The position numbers and the translations under genes were made by a program. A DNA stretch of 64,000 nucleotides from Pseudomonas pseudonitroreducens (GTDB lineage: Bacteria; Pseudomonadota; Gammaproteobacteria; Pseudomonadales; Pseudomonadaceae): the NCBI RefSeq assembly GCF_021603645.1, contig NZ_BQHJ01000010.1:124001-188000 (forward strand). Reading direction: 5' to 3'. Numbering within the stretch: the stretch's first letter is position 1; each line of letters opens with the position of its first letter. Under the pieces are notes generated by a model. That model ran no database searches and was not told the DNA's origin. It saw nothing but the letters and a program-made list of their open reading frames with translations. This document shows, one piece after another, positions 8,952-16,468 of the stretch.

Positions 8952-9464
8952 ATGCCATCGCCTGCCTTCCGCCTGCTGCTCGCCGGTCTGCTCGTTTCGG
9001 GTAGCGCCCTGGCCGCCGACGCGCCCGCGCAGCCCACGACCTGGGGCTGGGTGGAGACGCTCACGCTGATGCCCGAGCAGGCACCGCTCAAGGTGAAGCT
9101 GGATACCGGCGCGCAGACTTCGGTGATGGATGCGCGCAACATCGCCCGGATCAGGAAGAACGGCGAGCGCTGGGTGCAATACGACGTGATGATCAGTGAC
9201 CCGGCGACCGGCAAGGAAGAGCGCCTGCCCTTCGAGCGGCGGGTCGAGCGCGTGCTCAAGTTCAAGACCGCCAGTGGCGTCGAGCGCGCCCCGGTAGTGC
9301 TGATGGACGTGTGCCTGGGCGGCAAGGTCTATCGCGAGCAGTTCACCCTGCGTGACCGTCAGACCCTGGACTATCCGGTCCTGCTCGGCCGCCGCACCCT
9401 CGAGCACCTGGGCGCGGTGGACGCCTCGAAGACGCAGACCGCAGCGCCTACCTGCAAGCCCTGA
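8952..9464 (+). CDS. Retropepsin-like periplasmic protease (pfam05618 type), paralogue 1
   Basis: A 170-residue protein with a signal peptide (MPSPAFRLLLAGLLVSGSALA) followed by a retropepsin-like fold. The active-site motif KLDTGAQTSVMDA has the D-T-G-A signature of aspartic proteases, and YPVLLGRRTLEHLGAVD is the conserved C-terminal strand motif. The family is often labelled putative ATP-dependent zinc protease, although it has neither ATP nor zinc motifs and members frequently sit beside ATP-grasp ligases. None is adjacent here. A second member is at 13418-13939. Start ATG 8952 opens the signal peptide. Confidence 0.82.
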   Translation: MPSPAFRLLLAGLLVSGSALAADAPAQPTTWGWVETLTLMPEQAPLKVKLDTGAQTSVMDARNIARIRKNGERWVQYDVMISDPATGKEERLPFERRVERVLKFKTASGVERAPVVLMDVCLGGKVYREQFTLRDRQTLDYPVLLGRRTLEHLGAVDASKTQTAAPTCKP

Positions 9465-10901
9465 TCAGTGCTCGCTGACGTCGGTCTCCGGATCGACGCG
9501 GCGCGGCGTGGTGCGGCCGTCTTCGGCATTCAGCTGGAAGAAGATCGCCGCCGCCAGCATCGACAGGATGCCGACGCTGAAGTAGGTCGCGTGGAAGGCT
9601 GCGAGCACGTCGCCCTGCACGCTTTCCTGGTCCCCCGTGAAGCCGCCCAGCAGTGCCGCTGCACAGGCGATGCCCATGCCGATCGACAATTGCATGACCA
9701 CCGAGAGCAGGCTGTTGCCGGCGCTGGCGTTGTCGTCACGCAGGTCGATGAGGCTGAGGGTGTTCATCGCGGTGAACTGCAGCGAGTTGATCCCGCCCAA
9801 TATCGCCAGTTGCACCAGCAGCAGTGCATAGGGGGTGTCCTGGTCCACCAGGCCGAGACTGGCGATCATCGCTCCCAGCAGCAGCGTGTTGCTGACCAGC
9901 AGCTTGCGATAGCCGAACAGGTCCAGCAGTGGCCGTGCCAGCGATTTGATGACCATTGCCGCCAGGGCCATGGGGATCATCGTCATGCCCGCTTTGGACG
10001 GCGAGAAGCCCAGGCCCACCTGCAACAGCAGCGGCGTGAGGAAGGGCAGGGAGCCGCTGCCCAGGCGGGCGAACAGGTTGCCCAGCAGGCCCACGGCGAA
10101 GGTCCGCGTGGTGAACAGTGATGGCGGGAACAGTGGCGACTCGATGCGCAACGCCCGCAGCCAGTAGGCGGCCAGCAGCACCATGCCGCCAATCAGCAGC
10201 AGCACCACGCGTACGTGGGGCATGTGCAATTCGCCCAGGCCTTCCAGGGCGATGGTGATCAGCACCATGGAACCACCGAACAGCAGGAAGCCGATCGTAT
10301 CGAAGCGTGTTGCGCGTATGCCGCGCAGATCCGGCATCAGGCGCAGGGCGACGATGAAGCCGATCAGTCCCACCGGCAGGTTGATCAGGAAGATCCAGTG
10401 CCAACTGGCGTACTCCACCAGCCAGCCGCCCATGGTCGGCCCCGCCAGCGGGCCGAGCAGGCCGGGGATGGTGACGAAGCTGAGGATGCGCACCAGGTCG
10501 CTGCGCGGGTAGACGCGCAGGATCACCAGGCGCCCCACCGGCATCATCAGCGCGCCGCCGATGCCTTGCACCACGCGGGCGCCGACCAGGGTGCCAAGGC
10601 TGGGCGAGAGCGCGCAGAGCAGTGAGCCGAAGCTGAACAGGAAGATGGCGAAGAGGAACACCCGGCGCGTGCCGAAGCGGTCGGAAATCCAGCCGGAGGA
10701 GGGGATCAGCAGCGCCACGGTAAGCAGGTAGGCGATCACCACGCCCTGCATGCGCAGGGGGTCTTCTTCCAGCGAGCGGGCCATGCTGGGCAGTGCGGTG
10801 TTGAGGATGGTGCCGTCCAGGGCCTGCATGAAAAAGGCAATGGCAACCAGCCAGGGCAGCAGGCGGGCCACGCGGGGCGTGAGGATGAAGGGTTCGCTCA
10901 T
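9465..10901 (-). CDS. MFS multidrug transporter, DHA2 (EmrB/QacA) type
   Basis: A 478-residue membrane protein with about 14 predicted helices, the DHA2 arrangement. The helix 1 motif AIAFFMQALDGTILNTALPS (motif D1 region) and GWISDRFGTRRVFL (motif A) are present, as is a motif C-like stretch at GLLGPLAGPTMGGWL. It is expected to export drugs or metabolites using the proton gradient; the substrate is unknown. The longer frame upstream of 10901 is not membrane-like, so MSEPFILTPRVARLLPW is taken as the start. It is convergent with the retropepsin gene and divergent from the DUF2780 pair. No membrane-fusion partner gene is nearby. Confidence 0.88.
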   Translation of the reverse strand: MSEPFILTPRVARLLPWLVAIAFFMQALDGTILNTALPSMARSLEEDPLRMQGVVIAYLLTVALLIPSSGWISDRFGTRRVFLFAIFLFSFGSLLCALSPSLGTLVGARVVQGIGGALMMPVGRLVILRVYPRSDLVRILSFVTIPGLLGPLAGPTMGGWLVEYASWHWIFLINLPVGLIGFIVALRLMPDLRGIRATRFDTIGFLLFGGSMVLITIALEGLGELHMPHVRVVLLLIGGMVLLAAYWLRALRIESPLFPPSLFTTRTFAVGLLGNLFARLGSGSLPFLTPLLLQVGLGFSPSKAGMTMIPMALAAMVIKSLARPLLDLFGYRKLLVSNTLLLGAMIASLGLVDQDTPYALLLVQLAILGGINSLQFTAMNTLSLIDLRDDNASAGNSLLSVVMQLSIGMGIACAAALLGGFTGDQESVQGDVLAAFHATYFSVGILSMLAAAIFFQLNAEDGRTTPRRVDPETDVSEH

Positions 10902-11188
10902 GGTCGGTCCGTCGGGCGGGTATGGCTCTAGCTTAGGGAAACTTTGCCGATCGCGGGGGAAATCGCCGCACCGGCGGTGAGTCGGGTCTGTCTTGCTGCT
11001 CGCCAGGGTGATGGTACGAATGGCCTGGCGCTGCGCAGTGGCGAGCGAGTTCCCCGGCGCGCCCCGCTGAAGATGGTCTTTGACGGCGCTGTGACCGCGC
11101 CGCGCTTTTGCTCCGCCACGCCAGCCATGGTGGAACATTGGCCCTGGCTTCCGGTCGAATCTGGCGTTCGGTATCCCAGGAGACAGCG

Positions 11189-11731
11189 ATGTCCGTCAAA
11201 CCCCGTGTCACCCTCGCACTGGCCGCCCTGCTGGCGGCTTCCTCCGCGTTTGCCTTCAACCTGGGCGATGCCGCCAAGGCGGTGTCCGGCGCGACTGGCG
11301 CCGATACCTCGCGCGTGGCCTCGACGCCGCAGACCAGTGGCCTGCTCGATGCCCTTACCGGCCAGCTCGGCGTCAGCGACGAGCAGGCGCTCGGCGGCAC
11401 GGGCGCTTTGCTCGGCCTGGCGAAGAACAAGCTCAGCACGGCGGACTATTCGCAGTTGGCGAAGACCGTCCCCGGTCTCGACAAGCTCACCGGCAGCAAT
11501 GCACTCGGCGGCCTGGGCGGCCAACTGGGCAACCTGGGCGGTGGTGCGTCCAGCGGCCTGCTGGGCAACGTCAGCAACATGGGCGACGTGAGCAAGGCCT
11601 TCGGCGCGCTGGGCATGGACCAGGACATGACCGGCAAATTCTCCAGCGTGCTGCTGGATTACCTCGGCAAGCAGGGCGCCAACAGCAACCTGCTCGGCAC
11701 CCTGGGCAGCCTCTGGGGCACCGGCGCCTGA
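11189..11731 (+). CDS. DUF2780-family exported protein, copy 1
   Basis: A 180-residue protein with a signal peptide (MSVKPRVTLALAALLAASSAFA) and a glycine/leucine-rich mature region: QLGVSDEQALGGTGALLGLA, a Gly-rich stretch (NALGGLGGQLGNLGGG) and LDYLGKQGANSNLLGTLGSLW. These are DUF2780 features; the family has no known function. AGGAGA is well placed before ATG 11189. A paralogue follows 97 bp downstream, so the pair probably arose by tandem duplication. Confidence 0.8.
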   Translation: MSVKPRVTLALAALLAASSAFAFNLGDAAKAVSGATGADTSRVASTPQTSGLLDALTGQLGVSDEQALGGTGALLGLAKNKLSTADYSQLAKTVPGLDKLTGSNALGGLGGQLGNLGGGASSGLLGNVSNMGDVSKAFGALGMDQDMTGKFSSVLLDYLGKQGANSNLLGTLGSLWGTGA

Positions 11732-11739
11732 GATCCGCC

Positions 11740-11806
11740 GGCCGGCGCGGAACCGCCGCGCCGGCCTTCGGTCCTATCGACGATCCGGCCCCGTCCTGGG
11801 GCCGGA
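11740..11806 (+). other. Two consecutive perfect hairpins between the DUF2780 genes
   Basis: GGCCGGCGCGG and CCGCGCCGGCC (11740-11766, 5-nt loop), then TCCGGCCCC and GGGGCCGGA (11784-11806, 5-nt loop). Neither has a T-run, so they are more likely mRNA processing or stability structures, or partial attenuators, than full terminators. Confidence 0.6.
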
Positions 11807-11828
11807 CATCCGTATTCCGGAGCCGTCG

Positions 11829-12392
11829 ATGTCCACCCGTTCCGTCGTCTTCCTGGCTGCCGCCTGGCTGGCCGCTTCCCCCGTGTTCGCCGCTACCTTC
11901 ACCGACACCAGCGAGCCCGTCAGCGAGACGCAGAGCGTGCCGCCCGCCGCAACTGCGCTGCTGGGCAACCTCACCAGACAGCTGGGCGTCAGCGAGCAGC
12001 AGGCCATCGGCGGTACCGGTGCGCTGCTGGGGCTGGCGATGAACAGCCTGAAGGACACCGACACGGCGCAATTGCAGAAGTCCCTGCCGAACCTCGAGCA
12101 ACTTGCCGGCAACAGTTCGCTGGGCGATCTGGGCGGCGCGCTGGGTGGTTTCGGCGGGCTGGGCAACGCCGCGGCGCTGCTGGGCGGGATCAACAACCTG
12201 GAGGACGTCGACCAGATCTTCGGCGTGCTCGGCATGGATCAGTCGATGATCGGCCGCTTCGCCGGGGTGATCCTCGACTACTTCACCGAGCAGGGCCTGA
12301 GCAGCCAGTTGCTGGGCACGCTGGGTGGTCTGTGGGGAACCCCCACCGCGCCGGCGACACCCGTTGCTCCGGTGGCCGGCCGGGGGGCGTAA
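11829..12392 (+). CDS. DUF2780-family exported protein, copy 2
   Basis: A 187-residue paralogue of the preceding protein: signal peptide MSTRSVVFLAAAWLAASPVFA, then QLGVSEQQAIGGTGALLGLA, a Gly-rich centre (LGDLGGALGGFGGLGNAAA), FGVLGMDQSMIGRFAGVIL and QGLSSQLLGTLGGLWG. The shared blocks are in the same order as copy 1, while the region after the signal peptide differs. The Gly-rich hydrophobic core suggests a membrane- or surface-associated protein; this is inference. Confidence 0.8.
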   Translation: MSTRSVVFLAAAWLAASPVFAATFTDTSEPVSETQSVPPAATALLGNLTRQLGVSEQQAIGGTGALLGLAMNSLKDTDTAQLQKSLPNLEQLAGNSSLGDLGGALGGFGGLGNAAALLGGINNLEDVDQIFGVLGMDQSMIGRFAGVILDYFTEQGLSSQLLGTLGGLWGTPTAPATPVAPVAGRGA

Positions 12393-12398
12393 CGGGGG

Positions 12399-13283
12399 TC
12401 AGAATTCCTCGCGCAGCTGTTCGATGCGCGCGTCCTTTTCTTCCCACAGTCGCGATACCCACGCCTGCACGTACTGGCGGAATTGCGCGTCGTTCTCGTA
12501 ATCGCCCTGCCACAGTGCGGGGTCGATCTCGCGTGCCTGGATATCCACGATGACCCGCGGTACGCGTCCGCACAGCAGGTCCCAGAAGCCCGGTCGCGGG
12601 CCCTTGGGGTAGACCAGGGTGACGTCCAGCAGGGTATCGAGCTGTTCGCCCAGCGCCGCCAGCACGAAGGCCACGCCGCCCGCCTTGGGGCGCAGCAGGT
12701 GCTGGTAGGGCGACTGCTGCTGGGCCTGCTTGGCCGGGGTGAAGCGCGTGCCTTCGAGGTAGTTCACCACGGTCACCGGCATGCGCTTGAACTTCTCGCA
12801 GGCGGCCCTGGTGATCTCCAGGTCCTTGCCCTTGAGCTCCGGGTGCTTTTCCAGGAAGGCCTTGCTGTAGCGCTTCATGAAGGGGTAGTCGAGCGCCCAG
12901 AAGGCCAGGCCGAGGAAGGGCACCCAGATCAGCTCCTTCTTCAGGAAGAACTTGAAGTAGGGCGTCTTGCGGTTGAAGGCCTGCACCAGCGCCGGGATGT
13001 CGACCCAGGACTGGTGGTTGCTGATCACCAGGTAGGAGGTATCGCCGCGTAGCTGGGCGGCGCCGCGGATGTCCCAGACGGTGGGGGTCATCAGGGCGAA
13101 GATGGCCTTGTCGATCTCCGCCCAGGTCTCGGCGATCCACATCACCCCGCGCGAGCAGGCGTCCTTGGCGGCCTGGCCGGGGATAACCAGCTTGAGCAGC
13201 GCGATCAGCATCATCGGCCCGATCAGGATCAGGGTATTGAGCAACAGCAGGAGGCTGGCGATGACGCCTTTGACTGCCGGCAT
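12399..13283 (-). CDS. PlsC-family acyltransferase (YihG-like)
   Basis: A 294-residue protein with an N-terminal membrane helix (residues ~5-35, SLLLLLNTLILIGPMMLIAL) and acyltransferase motifs NHQSWVD (catalytic H-x4-D) and YLEGTRFTP (motif III). It matches the YihG type of 1-acylglycerol-3-phosphate acyltransferase, which sets the acyl composition of phospholipids. ATG 13283 was chosen because AAGGA lies 9 bp upstream; ATG 13292 is immediately next to that site and too close. Convergent with DUF2780 copy 2, with 6 bp between stops. Confidence 0.85.
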   Translation of the reverse strand: MPAVKGVIASLLLLLNTLILIGPMMLIALLKLVIPGQAAKDACSRGVMWIAETWAEIDKAIFALMTPTVWDIRGAAQLRGDTSYLVISNHQSWVDIPALVQAFNRKTPYFKFFLKKELIWVPFLGLAFWALDYPFMKRYSKAFLEKHPELKGKDLEITRAACEKFKRMPVTVVNYLEGTRFTPAKQAQQQSPYQHLLRPKAGGVAFVLAALGEQLDTLLDVTLVYPKGPRPGFWDLLCGRVPRVIVDIQAREIDPALWQGDYENDAQFRQYVQAWVSRLWEEKDARIEQLREEF

Positions 13284-13417
13284 GGGGTCCATTCCTTGTG
13301 CGACGGTGGCGCGGCCATGATACGCAGACAATTGTTCCGGCCCAAGCGGTGCAGGTATGGCGAACCAATGGCCGCCGTGCTAGTCCTATGCGACGTAATC
13401 CACCCCGGAGATTTCGC

Positions 13418-13939
13418 GTGAAACGCGCCCTCGCCCTGCTTACCCTGATTGCATTGCCCGGCCTCGCTCTGGCCGCCGAGACCAAGCTCTACGGCCGCTA
13501 CGAATGGGTCAGCCTGCCCGAGCTCGACCAGACTCTGCAGGCCAAGATGGATACCGGCGCCTACACCTCCTCGCTGTCGGCCAAGGAAATCCAGATCTTC
13601 CAGCGCGACGGCGAGGACTGGGTGCGCTTCAAGCTGGCCACCAAGGATGGCGGTGATTCGGTCTACGAGCACAAGCTTTCGCGCATCTCGAAGATCAAGA
13701 ACCGCGCCGAAGGCGCAGGCGAGGATGAAGAGGAAGAGGCCAGCCCCGGCCTCAGCCAGCGCCCGGTGATCGAGCTGCCGGTATGCCTGGGCGGCGATCA
13801 GCGCACCATCGAGGTCAACCTGACCGACCGCAGCCATTTCAACTATCCCTTCCTGATGGGCACCAAGGGCCTGCGCAAATTCCACGTCGCCGTCGATCCG
13901 GGCGAGCGCTTCGTGGCCGGCAAGCCGGACTGCTCCTGA
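13418..13939 (+). CDS. Retropepsin-like periplasmic protease (pfam05618 type), paralogue 2
   Basis: A 173-residue relative of the protein at 8952-9464. It has a signal peptide (VKRALALLTLIALPGLALA), the active-site motif KMDTGAYTSSLSA and the C-terminal YPFLMGTKGLRKF. It differs by an acidic insertion (GEDEEEEASPG) in the middle. Start GTG 13418 is supported by CGGAG at 13406-13410; an in-frame ATG at 13388 has no site. It lies 65 bp before creB in the same direction and could be cotranscribed with the cre genes. Confidence 0.8.
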   Translation: MKRALALLTLIALPGLALAAETKLYGRYEWVSLPELDQTLQAKMDTGAYTSSLSAKEIQIFQRDGEDWVRFKLATKDGGDSVYEHKLSRISKIKNRAEGAGEDEEEEASPGLSQRPVIELPVCLGGDQRTIEVNLTDRSHFNYPFLMGTKGLRKFHVAVDPGERFVAGKPDCS

Positions 13940-14004
13940 TCCTCGATTGACGCGGCGCGGGGCATGATGGACCCTTCCGGAACTGTCCCGGGAATCGGAA
14001 TCCC

Positions 14005-14694
14005 ATGCCCCATATCCTCATCGTCGAAGATGAAGCCGCCATCGCCGACACCTTGCTCTATGCCCTGCAGGCCGAAGGTTTCCAGACCACCTGGCTGAAC
14101 CTCGCCGGCGCCGCCCTCGAACGCCTGCAGCGCGATGCCTTCGACCTGGTCATCCTCGATGTCGGCCTGCCCGACATCAGCGGCTTCGAAGCCTGCAAGC
14201 ACTTGCGGCGCTTCTCCGAAGTGCCGGTGATCTTCCTCACGGCGCGCAATGCCGAGATCGACCGTGTGGTGGGCCTGGAAATCGGCGCCGACGACTACGT
14301 GGTCAAACCCTTCAGCCCGCGCGAAGTCGCTGCACGGGTGAAAGCCATCCTCAAACGCACCGCGCCGCGTGAAGTGCCCGCTCAAACGATCACCGGCAAC
14401 GGCCCGTTCGAGGTGGACGAGGAGCGCTTCCAGATTCGCTACCACGGCCAGTCGCTGAGCCTGACCCGTCACGAATTCCGCCTGCTGCAGACGCTGCTGG
14501 CGCGCCCCGAGCGGGTATTCAGCCGCGAGCAGTTGCTCGATGCGCTGGGCGTCGCCGCCGACGCCGGCTACGAGCGCAACGTCGACAGCCACATCAAGAG
14601 CCTGCGCGCCAAGCTGCGCCAGGTCGCCCCCGCCGCCGAGCCGATCCAGACCCATCGCGGCCTGGGCTACAGCTACGCGCCGGACAAGAGCTGA
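14005..14694 (+). CDS. creB: Response regulator CreB
   Basis: A 229-residue OmpR-family regulator. Receiver domain residues 1-120: acidic pair EDE near the N-terminus, phospho-acceptor Asp in VILDVGLPDISG, and Lys in VVKPFSPRE. A winged-helix DNA-binding domain covers ~130-229 (LTRHEFRLLQTLLARPERVF and GLGYSYAP). With CreC it controls creD and, in Pseudomonas, influences beta-lactamase-linked resistance and fitness. Assignment rests on the unique order regulator, kinase, CreD. The stop overlaps the creC start (TGATG). Confidence 0.92.
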   Translation: MPHILIVEDEAAIADTLLYALQAEGFQTTWLNLAGAALERLQRDAFDLVILDVGLPDISGFEACKHLRRFSEVPVIFLTARNAEIDRVVGLEIGADDYVVKPFSPREVAARVKAILKRTAPREVPAQTITGNGPFEVDEERFQIRYHGQSLSLTRHEFRLLQTLLARPERVFSREQLLDALGVAADAGYERNVDSHIKSLRAKLRQVAPAAEPIQTHRGLGYSYAPDKS

Positions 14695-16109
14695 TGCGCC
14701 TGTCGCTGCGAATCTTCCTGGTCTACTTCTTCTTCGTCGGACTGACCGGCTGGTTCGTCCTGCGCACGGTGATGGACGAGATCCGCCCCGGCGTGCGCCA
14801 GTCCAGCGAAGAGACGCTGGTGGATACCGCCAACCTGCTGGCCGAGATTCTCCAGGCCGACGTGAAGCGCGGCACTCTCGACCAGAGCCGCCTGCCCGAG
14901 ATGCTTCGCGCCTATGGTGCGCGCAGCCCGCAGGCGGACATCTGGGGCGTGAACAAGACCGCGGTGAATCACCGCATCTACGTGACCGACGCGCACGGCA
15001 TCGTCCTGCTCGATTCCCTCGGCCAGGCCGTGGGCCAGGACTACTCGCGCTGGAACGACGTCTACCTGACCCTGCGTGGCCAGTACGGTGCGCGCTCCAG
15101 CCGCGAGTCGGCGGATGACCCGGAGTCCTCGGTGATGTACGTCGCCGCGCCGATCCGCGATGGCGAGAAGATCATCGGCGTGGTCTCGGTGTCCAAGCCC
15201 AACCGCACACTGCAGCCCTATATCGACCGCTCGCAGCGGCGCCTCGCCTGGCTCGGCGCCGGGTTGATCGTGCTCGGCCTGCTGGTCGGCGCGGGGCTGT
15301 CGTGGTGGCTGAGCCGCTCGCTGGATCGTCTGACCCGCTACGCCCGGGCCGTGAGCGAAGGGCGCCGTGCGGAGCTGCCGCGTTATCGCGGGGGCGAGAT
15401 GGCGCAACTGGCCGGTGCCGTGGAGCGCATGCGCGTGCAACTGGAGGGCAAGGATTACGTCGAACGCTACGTGCATACCCTGACTCACGAGCTGAAGAGC
15501 CCGCTGGCGGCGATCCGCGGCGCGGCAGAGTTGCTCGAAGGCGAGATGTCCGCCGAGCAGCGTGCGCGCTTTGTCGGCAACATCGCCGGGGAAAGCGAGC
15601 GCCTGCAGCAACTGATCGAACGCCTGCTGAACCTGGCCCAGGTGGAACAGCGCCAGGGGTTGGAGGAGCGGGTGCCGGTGGTCTTGCTGGAACTGGTGAG
15701 CGAGCTGATCGACGAGCGCATGGCGCGCGTCCGGGACGTGCAGTTGCAGAACGCGATCCCGCCGCAGGCGCTGGTACTGGGTGAGCGTTTCCTGCTGCGC
15801 CAGGCGCTGGGCAACCTGCTCGACAACGCGCTGGATTTCACCCCGCCCGGCGGAGTGGTCCGCTTCGATGCGCAACCGGTCGGTGAAGGCTGGCGCGTCG
15901 AGTTGTTCAACCAGGGCGAGGCGATTCCCGAGTTTGCCCTGCCGCGCCTGACCGAGCGCTTCTACTCCCTGCCGCGCCCGACCAGCGGGCGCAAGAGCAC
16001 CGGGCTGGGGCTCAACTTCGTGGCCGAAGTAGCGGCGCTGCATGGTGGCGAGCTGCGCGTGGAGAACGTCGAGGACGGGGTGCGGGCGTGCCTGCTGTTG
16101 CCCGCGTAG
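14694..16109 (+). CDS. creC: Sensor histidine kinase CreC
   Basis: A 471-residue kinase: N-terminal helix (~7-27), periplasmic sensor region (~30-180), second helix (~183-205), HAMP, then HisKA with H-box THELKSPLAAIRGAAELLEG, N-box NLLDNALDFTPPGG and G-box STGLGLNFV. Translationally coupled to creB by a 1-base overlap. Its TAG stop codon is the TAG of GTAGGAGC, the first bases of a repeat element that fills the following space, so the native C-terminus may have been altered slightly by the insertion. Confidence 0.92.
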   Translation: MRLSLRIFLVYFFFVGLTGWFVLRTVMDEIRPGVRQSSEETLVDTANLLAEILQADVKRGTLDQSRLPEMLRAYGARSPQADIWGVNKTAVNHRIYVTDAHGIVLLDSLGQAVGQDYSRWNDVYLTLRGQYGARSSRESADDPESSVMYVAAPIRDGEKIIGVVSVSKPNRTLQPYIDRSQRRLAWLGAGLIVLGLLVGAGLSWWLSRSLDRLTRYARAVSEGRRAELPRYRGGEMAQLAGAVERMRVQLEGKDYVERYVHTLTHELKSPLAAIRGAAELLEGEMSAEQRARFVGNIAGESERLQQLIERLLNLAQVEQRQGLEERVPVVLLELVSELIDERMARVRDVQLQNAIPPQALVLGERFLLRQALGNLLDNALDFTPPGGVVRFDAQPVGEGWRVELFNQGEAIPEFALPRLTERFYSLPRPTSGRKSTGLGLNFVAEVAALHGGELRVENVEDGVRACLLLPA

Positions 16110-16360
16110 GAGCAACTGTCTTTTCCTGGAAAGTCCGCTCCGATGCATCCCCCTCACCCCAGCCCTCTCCCTCAGGGAGAGGGGGCAGCCCGAGCCGGCT
16201 GACGCTAAGGTTTCATCCTGCACCGAACTGTCCCCTCTCCCCCTGGGAGAGGGTTAGGGTGAGGGCCGACCCAAGCGTAGAGGCATCTCGTAGGAGCGGA
16301 CTCTGTCCGCGATAGGTTGGTGGCGCGCCGGATAGCATCGCGGACGAAGTCCGCTCCTAC
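16106..16360. repeat. Composite repeat (family C element plus family B REPIN)
   Basis: From the creC stop codon: GTAGGAGCAACTGTCTT, then a 115-bp element (16151-16265) bounded by inverted ends CCCTCACCCCAGCCCTCTCC and GGGAGAGGGTTAGGGTGAGG, then a family B REPIN (16290-16313 and 16338-16360). The first ~208 bp recur, with small differences, at 30249-30442. Confidence 0.85.
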
Positions 16361-16371
16361 AAAAAGCCGGC

Positions 16372-16399
16372 CCACACAAACTCCACACAGTCCCCACAT
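16372..16399 (+). promoter_or_regulatory. Candidate CreB-binding repeats upstream of creD
   Basis: CCACAC at 16372, CCACAC at 16383 and CCACAT at 16394 recur at exactly 11 bp. The E. coli cre tag (TTCAC-N6-TTCAC) has the same 11-bp period. The site is about 70-97 bp before the creD start. Identification as a CreB site is inference from spacing and position. Confidence 0.5.
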
Positions 16400-16468
16400 T
16401 CCCACCCGAGCGCCGCCACGTGCGAACACCAAGCTCTCTCCGTCGTCCACCCACGGAGAAAGCCTTCG

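Noticed and set aside
14673-16223. 516-codon minus-strand frame opposite creC
   Set aside because: Antisense shadow of a well-defined histidine kinase gene; composition is Gln/Arg/His-rich.
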